From JAGPUQ01 sp050250395 (GTDB lineage: Bacteria > Pseudomonadota > Gammaproteobacteria > Pseudomonadales > Porticoccaceae): a stretch of DNA of 64,000 nt. The stretch lies in the NCBI GenBank assembly GCA_050250395.1, contig JBFWOQ010000012.1, positions 11,367 to 75,366 of the forward strand, read 5' to 3'. Every line of letters starts with the position of its first letter. Positions within the stretch are counted from its first letter, which is position 1. The notes under the pieces are model-generated. The model saw only the letters and a list, made by a program, of their open reading frames with translations. It was not told the origin of the DNA and searched no databases. A program made the translations under genes and the position numbers. Below are positions 42,899 to 51,323 of this stretch, piece after piece.

Positions 42899-44637
42899 GG
42901 CGGATTCCCCTCGCGGGAGGACGCCGATTCCACCGGCAGCGCGTGCAGCCGCCGGCGCGCCAGATCGCCATCGAGACGCGCCTGTGCGAGACGTGCCAGC
43001 AGGCCGTTGCGCCGGGATTCGGTCGCCGTCGCGTCCAGCGCCGCGAGCTCGGCTTCGAGTTGCGCGATGCGGCTCTCGGCCGCGCTCAGGGCGCGCTCCA
43101 GTTGCGCCCGCTGGGGGGTGGCGGCGCCGGCGCGCGCCCGGGCGTGCTCCACCAGATCGACGGCGGCCGGCGCTGCGATCACCGGATCGGACGTTGGCAC
43201 GTTGGCGTCCACCGCGGATGGCCCGAGTAGTTCGGCGTGACGTGCGCTGCGCTCCCCGAGCTGGCGGGTCACCCGCGTTTGATGGGCTTCGAAGCGGCGG
43301 CGGGCATGGTCCGCAGCGAGGCGCTCCGCACGCAGCGCATTCACTTCGGCCTTGGCGACGCGGTAATGGTCCACCAGCGGGATCGCGCTTGGGCACACGT
43401 AAGCGCAGGCGCCGCACTCGATGCAGTCGAACAGATGATGGCGTTCGAGCTGCCCGCGGTCCCGGGCGACGGCATGGCGCAGCAACTGCTGCGGCAACAG
43501 GGAGGCGGGACAGACATCGGCACACAGACCGCAGCGGATACAGGGCTGGGGATCCCGCGGCGGCGGCAGCTCCGCTGCCGTGACCGCCAGTACGCAGTGG
43601 GTCGTCTTGGTGATCGGAGCCTGTAGGTTCGTGAGCGGGGTTCCCATCATGGGTCCGCCCAACAGCAGGCGCGCGCACTGTTCCGGCCGATAGTCGCTGG
43701 CGGCGAGCAGGTGCGCGAGCGGGGTGCCCAGCAGTGCCCGATAGTTCGCGGGTTGCCCACAGGCACCTCCGGTCACGGTGACGATTCGCGACAGCAGCGG
43801 CTCGTCGAGCACGAGCGCGCGGTGCAGGGCATGGAGCGTGCCGACGTTGAGACAGACCACGCCGATGTCCGCGGGCAGCCCGCCGCTCGGCACCTGCCGG
43901 CCGGTCAGCAACTGAATCAGTTGCCGTTCGCCGCCGGCCGGATAACGGCTGGGCAGGACCATGATCTCGATTCCGTCGCCGTCGCCGCCCGCGCTCAAGG
44001 CTGCGTTCATGTGCGCCACGGCTTCCGGTTTATCGTCCTCGATGCCGATCAGGATCCGGGCCGGATCGCCCAGGATGCGTGCGGCCAGGCGGAGGCCGGA
44101 GACGATGGCGGCGGCATCCTCCTGCATCAGGCGGTCATCGGCGGTGATATAGGGTTCGCACTCCATGCCGTTGACCACCAGCGTGTCGATGGACTGTGTC
44201 GGGGCGAGCTTGATGTGGGTGGGAAAACCACCGCCGCCAAGACCGACGATCCCGGCGGCGCGCACGGCGGCCAGCAATTCCGACACCGTCCGCTGGCGCG
44301 GATCCCTGGTTACTGGACGTTCGATCCAGCGCTCATCGCCATCGGGTACGAGCACCAGGCAGCGTTCGAGCGCCTCCAGCGTCTGGGCCACGGGCCGGAG
44401 CTCGATCGCTGCGATACGGCCGGAAGTGGGCGCATGCAGCGGCAATCCGGCGCGGTCCGGCGCGGCAATCACCTGGCCCTTGCGCACTGAATCGCCGGGG
44501 GCAACCAGCGGCGCGGCCACGCCCAGCGCCAGGATCAGCTCCGCCGGCAGTGGCGGTGTGCGAATCGGTATTGCACTGGACGCGTGCTTGTGGGCCGGTA
44601 ACAGGATGCCGCCCGGAAATTTCCCGCTCCGACTCAT
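42895..44637 (-). CDS. rnfC: Rnf electron-transport complex subunit C
   Basis: NADH-facing subunit, 580 residues from ATG 44637. GILLPAHKHASSAIPIRTPPLP opens the protein, followed by the NADH- and FMN-binding region (GLGGGGFPTHIKLAP). Two [4Fe-4S] motifs are CIRCGLCADVCP and CIECGACAYVCP. A helical C-terminal tail of about 150 residues follows, rich in Ala, Arg and Glu (LSAAESRIAQLEAELAALDA), as in other RnfC proteins. Overlaps rnfB by four bases. An upstream extension of the frame to 44844 is antisense noise. Confidence 0.94.
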   Translation of the reverse strand: MSRSGKFPGGILLPAHKHASSAIPIRTPPLPAELILALGVAAPLVAPGDSVRKGQVIAAPDRAGLPLHAPTSGRIAAIELRPVAQTLEALERCLVLVPDGDERWIERPVTRDPRQRTVSELLAAVRAAGIVGLGGGGFPTHIKLAPTQSIDTLVVNGMECEPYITADDRLMQEDAAAIVSGLRLAARILGDPARILIGIEDDKPEAVAHMNAALSAGGDGDGIEIMVLPSRYPAGGERQLIQLLTGRQVPSGGLPADIGVVCLNVGTLHALHRALVLDEPLLSRIVTVTGGACGQPANYRALLGTPLAHLLAASDYRPEQCARLLLGGPMMGTPLTNLQAPITKTTHCVLAVTAAELPPPRDPQPCIRCGLCADVCPASLLPQQLLRHAVARDRGQLERHHLFDCIECGACAYVCPSAIPLVDHYRVAKAEVNALRAERLAADHARRRFEAHQTRVTRQLGERSARHAELLGPSAVDANVPTSDPVIAAPAAVDLVEHARARAGAATPQRAQLERALSAAESRIAQLEAELAALDATATESRRNGLLARLAQARLDGDLARRRLHALPVESASSREGNPP

Positions 44638-45239
44638 GCCGCCACCGGGGCAAGTGGATGGCGCGCGGCGAGTTCGGAGCGGTTGGCGGGTGCGGGAATC
44701 ATCTCGATGCAGTCCACCGGGCAGGGTTGGACGCACAGGTCGCAGCCGGTGCACTCGGCCGCAAGCACGGTGTGCATCTGGCGCGTCGCGCCAAGAATGG
44801 CATCCACCGGACAGGCGGGCAGGCATTTGGCGCAGCCGATGCACTCGGCCTCGCGGATATAAGCGACCAGCTTTGGTCCTTCGCGGCCGTGTTCCGGATC
44901 CAGTGGCAGCGGCGCGCTACCGAGCAGGTCGGCGATTGCCGTGATGGTGGCGATACCCCCCGGCGGACATTTGTTGAACGCTTCGCCCGCGGCAATGGCG
45001 CGCGCGTAGGGCCGACAGCCCAAATGCCCGCACTGGCCGCACTGGGTCTGGGGCAGCAGATCGTCGATGCGCGCCGCGAGTTCGAGTTCGGCATGTTTGT
45101 TGGCGTGAGTGTCAACGTCAGTGTCGGTGCCCGGGCTGCTGTCGCGTCCGGACACCAGGGCGACCAGGCCCGCGAGCGCCGCCAGCGTGGCGGAAGCCGC
45201 GGCCAGTGGCGTCTGGAACAGCAACTCGACGAGGGTCAT
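44634..45239 (-). CDS. rnfB: Rnf electron-transport complex subunit B
   Basis: Ferredoxin-like subunit, 201 residues from ATG 45239. One N-terminal hydrophobic segment, then an Fe-S domain TQCGQCGHLGCRPYARA with a distal cysteine (NKCPPGG), and two ferredoxin motifs CIGCAKCLPACPVDAI and CTGCDLCVQPCPVDCI. All cysteines expected for three clusters are seen. It starts one base after the rnfA stop region, so translation is coupled. Confidence 0.95.
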   Translation of the reverse strand: MTLVELLFQTPLAAASATLAALAGLVALVSGRDSSPGTDTDVDTHANKHAELELAARIDDLLPQTQCGQCGHLGCRPYARAIAAGEAFNKCPPGGIATITAIADLLGSAPLPLDPEHGREGPKLVAYIREAECIGCAKCLPACPVDAILGATRQMHTVLAAECTGCDLCVQPCPVDCIEMIPAPANRSELAARHPLAPVAA

Positions 45240-45240
45240 C

Positions 45241-45846
45241 TCATCCCATCCCGACGAAACCCATCCCAACGAAACCCATGAAGGCGAGCGCCATCAGGCC
45301 CGCGCTGATCAGGGAGATGGCGGGACCACGGAAGGGCGCTGGCACGGCGGTGGTGGTGAGCTGTTCGCGCAGTCCGGCAAACAGCGCCAGCACCACGGAA
45401 AATCCGATTCCGGTGCCCAGCGCCCGCAGCATCGCCAGCGCGAGCGAAGTGGTGTCGGCGACATTGAGCAGGGTCACGCCGAGGATGGCCGCGTTCGCCA
45501 TCAACAGTGGTTGCAGGGTCTTGAGATTGCGGTGGTAGCGGAGGTCGAGGCGGCGACTGCCGATCAGGATCAGTTGGGTGGCGAGCACGATCACCAGCAC
45601 AAACACCGGCAGTGCCAGATCGCCGAGATCCAGTGGCACCAGAACCCAGTGATACAGCAGATGATTCATGGCTGCGCTGGCCAGCAGCAGGACGCCGGTT
45701 GCCGCTGCCAGGCCGAGAACCCTGTCGAGCGGCGCCGACTTTCCTTCCGTAGACAAGCCCAGCAGCGAAGACACGCCCAGCGTCTGCACCAGCAGCACGT
45801 TGTTGACCAGCACGGTGCTCAGTAGAAGCAGAGTGATTTCCTGCAT
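45241..45846 (-). CDS. rnfA: Rnf electron-transport complex subunit A
   Basis: First gene of the operon; a 201-residue membrane protein from ATG 45846 with six hydrophobic segments (EITLLLLSTVLVNNVLLVQTL first). NVADTTSLALAMLRALGTGIG and LREQLTTTAVPAPFRGPAISLI are family features. The C-terminus ends in a repeated GFVGM-GFVGM, caused by a 15-base tandem duplication at about 45244-45279, making it slightly longer than usual. Rnf moves electrons between NADH and ferredoxin coupled to ion flux; in this clade it also keeps SoxR reduced. Confidence 0.94.
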   Translation of the reverse strand: MQEITLLLLSTVLVNNVLLVQTLGVSSLLGLSTEGKSAPLDRVLGLAAATGVLLLASAAMNHLLYHWVLVPLDLGDLALPVFVLVIVLATQLILIGSRRLDLRYHRNLKTLQPLLMANAAILGVTLLNVADTTSLALAMLRALGTGIGFSVVLALFAGLREQLTTTAVPAPFRGPAISLISAGLMALAFMGFVGMGFVGMG

Positions 45847-45947
45847 GGGGTTACCTGTCGAAGCCGGACGCGCGCCGGAGTGCCTGTTATATCAGGATGC
45901 CGTCCCCAGGGTCGCGCCGTCCATCGCGGCCATTACGCTGGGGCGGG

Positions 45948-48050
45948 TCAGGTCACGCGCTGGCCCGGCTGGGCGCCGCTGTCGGGTGCGAGCAGATAGA
46001 TGCCGTCGTCGTCGCCAGCGGCGAGCACCATGCCTTCGGACACCCCGAAGCGCATCTTGCGCGGCGCCAGATTGGCTACCATCACGGTAAGGCGGCCTTC
46101 GAGATCCTCGGGGCGGTAGCTGGCGCGAATGCCGGAAAAAACAGTGCGGGTCGTGCCGCCGAGATCCAGCGTGAGCTGCAACAGTTTGTCGGAACCTTCG
46201 ACGGTGCGCGCCGCGACGATGCGGGCGATCCGCAGATCCACCTTGCCGAACGCATCGAAGTCGATTTGCGCAGCCAGCGGTTCCATGGCCGGGGGTGCGG
46301 CCGTGTGTGCGGCCGTGTGTGCGGCGGCGGGCGGCGGCGCAGCGGCGGGCTGGTCCGCGACACTCGCGGCGAGCATGGCCTCGATCTGCTTCTTCTCGAC
46401 GCGCTGCATCAGGGGCGTGAAGGCGGCGATGCGATGACCGAGCAGGGGCGCGATGGCGCCATCCCAACGCAGTTCATCGTTGAGGAACTGCTCCGCCTGT
46501 TGCGCCATGCGTGGCAGTACCGGTTTGAGATACAGCATCAGGATGCGGAACAGGTTGATGCCGAGCGAGCAGATGCCCAGCACCTCGGCTTCGCGGCCGG
46601 GCTGTTTGGCGAGCTTCCAGGGTTCGCGGGTGGCGATGTATTCATTCGCAGCGTCGGCGATGGCCATGATCTCCCGCATCGCCTTGCCGAATTCGCGGCT
46701 CTCGTAATGGGTGGCGACGCTGTCGGCGATCCCCAGGGCGCGCTCCCAGAGTTCGGGTTCGGCGAGTTCCGTTGCCAGCACACCGCCGTCGCCGATGAAG
46801 CGGGCACAGCGACTGGCAATGTTGACCAGTTTTCCCACCAGATCGCTGTTGACCCGTTGCGCGAAGTCGTCGAGGTTCAGGTCGAGATCATCGATGCCGG
46901 CGGACAGCTTCGCCGCGAAGTAGTAACGCAAATATTCCGGATTCAGTTGATCGAGATAGGCGCGGGCATTGATGAAGGTGCCGCGGGATTTCGACATCTT
47001 CTTGCCATTCACGGTGAGAAAACCGTGCACGCAAATCTTGTCCGGCGTGCGAAAGCCGGCGCTTTCCAGCATCGCCGGCCAGAACAGCGCATGAAAATTG
47101 ACGATGTCCTTGCCGATGAAGTGATACAGCTCGGCGGTCGAGTCGCGCTGCCAGAAAGCGTCGAAATCCAGCGCGTTGCGTGCGCAGAGATTTTTGAAGC
47201 TGGCCATGTAGCCGATGGGCGCATCCAGCCAGACGTAGAAATACTTGCCGGGCGCATCGGGAATTTCAAAGCCGAAATAGGGCGCATCGCGGCTGATATC
47301 CCATTCCTGCAGGCCGCCATCGAGCCATTCGCTGAGCTTGTTGGCGATTTCTTCCGCGACATGGCCGGCGCGGGTCCAGGCCTTGAGGAAGTCGGTGAAG
47401 GCGGGCAGGGTGAAGAAATAGTGGGTGGACTCCCGCAACACCGGAGTGGCGCCGGAAATCACCGAGCGCGCGTCGATGAGTTCCGTGGGGCTGTAGGTGG
47501 CGCCGCAGGCTTCGCAGTTGTCGCCGTACTGATCCGGCGCCTTGCAGCGCGGACACTTGCCCTTGATGTAGCGATCGGCCAGGAAGAGGCCTTTCTCGGG
47601 ATCGTAGGGCTGGGTGACGCTGCGGGTCGCGATATGGCCGTTGGCGCGCAGGCGGCGGTAGATGGTTTCCGACAACTCGCGGTTTTCCGGCGCATGGGTG
47701 GAGTGGTAATTGTCGAATTCGATGAGAAAGCTCGCGAAATCGGCGCGATGCTCGGCGTTCACCTTGTCGATCAGCGCCTCCGCGGTCAGCCCCAGTTCCT
47801 CGGCCTTCAGCATGATGGCGGTGCCATGGGCATCGTCCGCGCAGACGTAGTAACATTCGTGCCCGCGCAATTTCTGAAACCGCACCCAGATATCGGTCTG
47901 AATGTATTCCACCAGATGGCCCAGATGAATGGCGCCGTTGGCGTAGGGCAAGGCACTGGTTACCAGGATGCGGCGCGGCTCGCGCGCAGTGGCGGCGGTG
48001 GCGGTGGCGGTGGCGGTGGCGGTGGCGGCGAGAGTGGTCGAAGAGGCCAT
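45948..48050 (-). CDS. metG: Methionyl-tRNA synthetase
   Basis: Class I synthetase, 700 residues with a C-terminal tRNA-binding domain. IHLGH (41-45) is the HIGH motif, KMSKSRGTF the KMSKS motif (about 351), and CPRCKAPDQYGDNCEACG the zinc knuckle. The final 110 residues (FDAFGKVDLRIARIVAA onward) form the dimerising OB domain. An unusual Ala-Thr repeat of about 14 residues precedes REPRRILVTSALPYANG; it comes from a hexanucleotide repeat at 47994-48023. E. coli MetG has only eight or nine residues there. Confidence 0.96.
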   Translation of the reverse strand: MASSTTLAATATATATATAATAREPRRILVTSALPYANGAIHLGHLVEYIQTDIWVRFQKLRGHECYYVCADDAHGTAIMLKAEELGLTAEALIDKVNAEHRADFASFLIEFDNYHSTHAPENRELSETIYRRLRANGHIATRSVTQPYDPEKGLFLADRYIKGKCPRCKAPDQYGDNCEACGATYSPTELIDARSVISGATPVLRESTHYFFTLPAFTDFLKAWTRAGHVAEEIANKLSEWLDGGLQEWDISRDAPYFGFEIPDAPGKYFYVWLDAPIGYMASFKNLCARNALDFDAFWQRDSTAELYHFIGKDIVNFHALFWPAMLESAGFRTPDKICVHGFLTVNGKKMSKSRGTFINARAYLDQLNPEYLRYYFAAKLSAGIDDLDLNLDDFAQRVNSDLVGKLVNIASRCARFIGDGGVLATELAEPELWERALGIADSVATHYESREFGKAMREIMAIADAANEYIATREPWKLAKQPGREAEVLGICSLGINLFRILMLYLKPVLPRMAQQAEQFLNDELRWDGAIAPLLGHRIAAFTPLMQRVEKKQIEAMLAASVADQPAAAPPPAAAHTAAHTAAPPAMEPLAAQIDFDAFGKVDLRIARIVAARTVEGSDKLLQLTLDLGGTTRTVFSGIRASYRPEDLEGRLTVMVANLAPRKMRFGVSEGMVLAAGDDDGIYLLAPDSGAQPGQRVT
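47994..48023. repeat. Hexanucleotide tandem repeat (GGCGGT)5 in the start of metG
   Basis: Five perfect GGCGGT units, with partial units on both sides. Read on the metG strand they encode alternating Ala and Thr right after the start. Length change by one unit keeps the frame. Confidence 0.9.
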
Positions 48051-48093
48051 GGAAACGGGCCGAAGCCGGGTGCGGAAAAAGGGCGGGAACTAT

Positions 48094-48115
48094 AGCGGCT
48101 TTGCCGCTTTTTTTC
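48094..48115 (+). terminator. Terminator-like hairpin upstream of the mrp/apbC gene
   Basis: AGCGGC (48094-48099), loop TTT, GCCGCT (48103-48108), then TTTTTT. On the + strand this is a classic intrinsic terminator form. No + strand gene ends before it, since metG runs the other way. It lies in the spacer between metG and apbC, so it may attenuate apbC or stop stray transcripts. Confidence 0.6.
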
Positions 48116-48176
48116 ATGGGCACGCCGTTCAACATGGGCACGAATTTCATTCACATCTAAGGCACTGGAGTTCTCG

Positions 48177-48995
48177 ATGGCAGAAACGGCGGCGGCAGGT
48201 TTGCAGGGCGTCCGGCACATTGTCGCGGTAGCCTCCGGCAAGGGCGGGGTGGGCAAATCCACCACGGCGATCAACCTGGCGCTCGCGCTGGTCGCCGAGG
48301 GCCGCAGCGTCGGACTGCTCGATGCCGATATTTATGGGCCCAGTGTCGGCATGCTGCTCGGCGTGCCGGAGGGCACGCAGCCGAAAGTGCTGAACGGCAA
48401 TACCTTCGTGCCGGTCGCGGCGCACAACCTCAAGACCATGTCGATGGCCTATCTGGCCAGTGCCAGCACGCCCATGGTGTGGCGCGGTCCCATGGCGGGC
48501 GGCGCGCTGATCCAGATGCTCACCCAGACCAACTGGGGCGAGCTCGACGTGCTGGTGGTTGACATGCCGCCGGGCACCGGCGACATCCAGCTCACGCTCG
48601 CGCAAAAGGCCCGGGTGTCCGGCGCGGTGATCGTCACCACGCCCCAGGACATCGCGCTGCTGGATGCGCGCAAGGGTATCGAGATGTTCAACAAGGTACA
48701 GATCCCGGTGCTGGGCGTGGTGGAGAACATGAGCCTCCATGTCTGCACCCAGTGCGGTCACGCCGAACCTATTTTCGATACCGGCGGTGGCGCCCGGGTG
48801 GCGGCGGAATACGGCACCCTGCTGCTGGGTTCGCTGCCCCTCGACCGGCGCATCCGCGAAGGCGATGCCGGCCGCCCGGTTGTGGCCGCCGACCCGGAAG
48901 GGGATCTGGCCGGGTGCTATCGCGAAATCGCGCGCGGGGTGCTGAAGGCGCTCGCCGGCCTGGATACCGCGATGCCCGAGATCGTCATCGAATAA
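48177..48995 (+). CDS. apbC: Fe-S cluster carrier ATPase ApbC/Mrp
   Basis: A 272-residue P-loop ATPase that loads Fe-S clusters onto target proteins. ASGKGGVGKSTT is at residues 19-30, VVDMPPGTGDIQL is the switch region, and Cys190-x2-Cys193 (HVCTQCGH) is the cluster-bridging CxxC. The N-terminal MIP18 (DUF59) domain of E. coli Mrp (369 aa) is absent; the protein begins only 20 residues before the P-loop. It is divergent from metG and followed by dcd, as in Pseudomonas. Confidence 0.94.
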   Translation: MAETAAAGLQGVRHIVAVASGKGGVGKSTTAINLALALVAEGRSVGLLDADIYGPSVGMLLGVPEGTQPKVLNGNTFVPVAAHNLKTMSMAYLASASTPMVWRGPMAGGALIQMLTQTNWGELDVLVVDMPPGTGDIQLTLAQKARVSGAVIVTTPQDIALLDARKGIEMFNKVQIPVLGVVENMSLHVCTQCGHAEPIFDTGGGARVAAEYGTLLLGSLPLDRRIREGDAGRPVVAADPEGDLAGCYREIARGVLKALAGLDTAMPEIVIE

Positions 48996-49039
48996 GTGCT
49001 GCAAATCAGTCGCGACACCGCCGTGCGGAGAGCAGGATC

Positions 49040-49609
49040 TTGAGCATCAAATCGGATACATGGATCCGCCGCATGGCGGGACAGGGCATGATCGAACCCT
49101 TTGTGGACCGCCAGGTGCGGGATCCCGATGGCGGCGGTGCCCGGGTGATTTCCTACGGGCTGTCCAGTTACGGCTACGACGTGCGCTGCGCGGACGAATT
49201 CAAGATTTTCACCAATGTACATTCGGCCACCGTGGATCCCAAGAATTTCGATCCCAGCAGTTTCGTGGACGTGAAGGGCGACCACTGCGTGATTCCGCCC
49301 AACTCCTTCGTGCTCGCGCGCACCGTGGAGTATTTCCGCATTCCCCGCAGTGTCCTCACCATCTGCCTCGGCAAGTCCACCTACGCGCGCTGCGGCATCA
49401 TCGTCAATGTCACGCCCCTCGAACCCGAGTGGGAAGGGCATGTCACCCTGGAGTTTTCCAACACCACCAGTCTGCCGGCCAAGGTCTACGCCAACGAGGG
49501 TGTGGCGCAGATGTTGTTTTTCGAATCCGACGAAGTGTGCGAGGTTTCCTACCGGGATCGCGGCGGAAAATATCAGGGTCAGCGCGGCGTGACTCTGCCC
49601 AGGGCCTGA
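49040..49609 (+). CDS. dcd: dCTP deaminase
   Basis: Converts dCTP to dUTP for thymidylate synthesis. The match to Pseudomonas Dcd begins MSIKSDTWIRRMAGQGMIEPF, which puts the start at TTG 49040 and gives 189 residues, as usual. A purine-rich GGAGAG lies about 8 bases upstream. ISYGLSSYGYDVRCADEF, LGKSTYARCGII and NVTPLEPEWEGHVTLEFSN (with the catalytic Glu) are conserved. An extension of the frame back to 48752 lies inside apbC and is shadow. Confidence 0.95.
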   Translation: MSIKSDTWIRRMAGQGMIEPFVDRQVRDPDGGGARVISYGLSSYGYDVRCADEFKIFTNVHSATVDPKNFDPSSFVDVKGDHCVIPPNSFVLARTVEYFRIPRSVLTICLGKSTYARCGIIVNVTPLEPEWEGHVTLEFSNTTSLPAKVYANEGVAQMLFFESDEVCEVSYRDRGGKYQGQRGVTLPRA

Positions 49610-49634
49610 GCGTCCAGGGCGCGTCGGGCTGGTC

Positions 49635-50555
49635 TCAGTTCGGCGTGGGCGTGGGCGGGTGCGGTCCCGTTGCCGGATCTGCCGCGGCGCCGGGCGGGGT
49701 CGCCAGCAGCGCCGCGCGCAAGGCACTGAGTTTGGCCTTCAGGGTGCGAATGTGCGCAGGCCCCGCGCGCAGCAACTGTTTACGCGCTGCCGACAGTCGT
49801 TCCAGTTCGGGCTCCGCATAGGTATAGGCCACGGATTCCTGCGCCAGCGCCGGCGGTTCGGCGAGTTCCGGAGTCCCCAGCAGGTGATCGATGGCGCCAA
49901 GTAGTGCGGTGTCCAATTGCTCCGGCGGCTGCCCGAGTTCGCCATACGCGGCTTCCAGCAAGGGACGGTAGCGCTGGAAAAACTCGGTCAATGCAGTCAC
50001 ATCCACGCCATCCAGCAGGCCGACCACGGGGTTGTAGCGGACGTAGTTGCGTGGACTCACATAAGTGTGGCCATCGCGCACGTCTACCTGAAAACCTCCG
50101 GCCGGGGGTGTCAGTGACAGCGTTTCCGGCGTGAATTCGCCCTGGGCAACAGCGGCGATCAGCATGGCGATGCGTTGCAGCAGATTCTCCTGCTTGAGCC
50201 AGGCTGCCAGAGGACCATCGCCGAGCAGCGCGCGCAGACGCTCCCTCACTTCGGTGTCGCTGTCCTCCAGCCCGGGCAAGGCGGTCTGGAGTGCCGGCGC
50301 TTCCGGAATCTGGGTCGGCACCGATTGCGCCGTTGCCTGGGCGTCGGGCATCCCGGACGTGGCATCGGGCGTTGGCGGCACAGCGGGTGCGGGCTGTGGC
50401 GTTTCTTCGGGTGGAGCCGGTGACGTCAGGGGCGGGGTAGATGTGCCGAAAAACAGGAAATACGCGCCGACGCCCAGACCCAGCGCAACGGTCAGCATCG
50501 GCAATACCCGGGTCAGACCGGGTGGCGTACGGGTAGGCTCGAAGCGCTCGCTCAT
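49635..50555 (-). CDS. DUF3014 family protein
   Basis: A 306-residue protein. One N-terminal membrane segment (VLPMLTVALGLGVGAYFLFFG) is followed by a proline-rich linker (about 40-95) and a periplasmic helical domain. DSDTEVRERLRALLGDGPL with YNPVVGLLDGVD is typical of DUF3014. The C-terminal tail is Pro- and Thr-rich. It overlaps the DUF3108 gene by four bases and is the third gene of purM-DUF3108-DUF3014. Function unknown. Confidence 0.88.
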   Translation of the reverse strand: MSERFEPTRTPPGLTRVLPMLTVALGLGVGAYFLFFGTSTPPLTSPAPPEETPQPAPAVPPTPDATSGMPDAQATAQSVPTQIPEAPALQTALPGLEDSDTEVRERLRALLGDGPLAAWLKQENLLQRIAMLIAAVAQGEFTPETLSLTPPAGGFQVDVRDGHTYVSPRNYVRYNPVVGLLDGVDVTALTEFFQRYRPLLEAAYGELGQPPEQLDTALLGAIDHLLGTPELAEPPALAQESVAYTYAEPELERLSAARKQLLRAGPAHIRTLKAKLSALRAALLATPPGAAADPATGPHPPTPTPN

Positions 50556-51292
50556 TGGATCGCCGGTGCGGTGTTGGCGGCGGCTATCGGCGGGACGGCC
50601 AACTCGGTGAGCAGCAATTCGTAGCTATCCCCCCCTTCTTCCTGGCGCAGTTTCACCAGCTGGTAGCCCAGTGCGGGCGCCATCCAGAACAGCGTCTGCC
50701 GCTCGTTGTCGTCCCGCACTCGGCGTACGCGCACTGCATCCAGGTTGCCGGTGGCGGTGGGGATGGTGTCGGTTCCCTCACTCTGGAAGGCATAGTGCTT
50801 GATCTTGCCGCGATCCATGACCTGGTACTCGAAACTGGTTTTGCCGGCGATCAGGTCACGGCGCAACTGGACCTTATAGCTGACCGGTCCGAGATAGCCG
50901 GCTTGCAGCGGGATCTCGCGTGGCTCGCCGTCGCGCTGGTAGCGGGCGATGCCCTGGCCGCGGTCGATAGCTAATTGCTCGTCCCGTTTGCTGCCCAGGA
51001 AACTGCGTTGGTGACGGTATGCATCGATCAGAATGGCACCGTCGGCGACGTGAAAGTCTTCCTGCTCATGAATCTCGCCAAGTGCATTGGCAGCGGCGGT
51101 CGCGACGCGATAACCCGCCGGGGTGGTTGTCAGAGTCTGCGTGATGACGACCGGAATGCCGTTGAAGCTGGCTTTGTAGGTCGCCGTATAGGGTTCGAAC
51201 GCGGTCTCGCCCTGAACGTTCAGCGCCAGCAAAAGCAGCGCGGTCGCGAGCCAGGGTCGGTAATCGAATGCAGTGAGGCGGGCGTTGATCAT
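50552..51292 (-). CDS. DUF3108 family periplasmic protein
   Basis: ATG 51292 gives 246 residues with a signal peptide (WLATALLLLALNVQG, then ETAFEPY). The rest is a beta-rich domain with FEPYTATYKASFNGIPV at its start and GYLGPVSYKVQLRRDL, both expected of DUF3108. A longer frame towards 51463 overlaps purM antisense to its reading and lacks support. Role unknown; perhaps envelope lipid or polysaccharide handling. Confidence 0.88.
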   Translation of the reverse strand: MINARLTAFDYRPWLATALLLLALNVQGETAFEPYTATYKASFNGIPVVITQTLTTTPAGYRVATAAANALGEIHEQEDFHVADGAILIDAYRHQRSFLGSKRDEQLAIDRGQGIARYQRDGEPREIPLQAGYLGPVSYKVQLRRDLIAGKTSFEYQVMDRGKIKHYAFQSEGTDTIPTATGNLDAVRVRRVRDDNERQTLFWMAPALGYQLVKLRQEEGGDSYELLLTELAVPPIAAANTAPAIQ

Positions 51293-51323
51293 GGCGGCTT
51301 CGACGCCTCCGGCAAGAAAACGT

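Noticed and set aside
41850..42971. Upstream extension of the rnfG frame
   Set aside because: It lies out of frame inside rnfD, is Arg-rich, and rnfG has its own ATG overlapping the rnfD stop.
45897..48095. Rightward open frame of 732 residues across metG
   Set aside because: Antisense shadow of metG, ending in a Gly-rich run made by the hexamer repeat.
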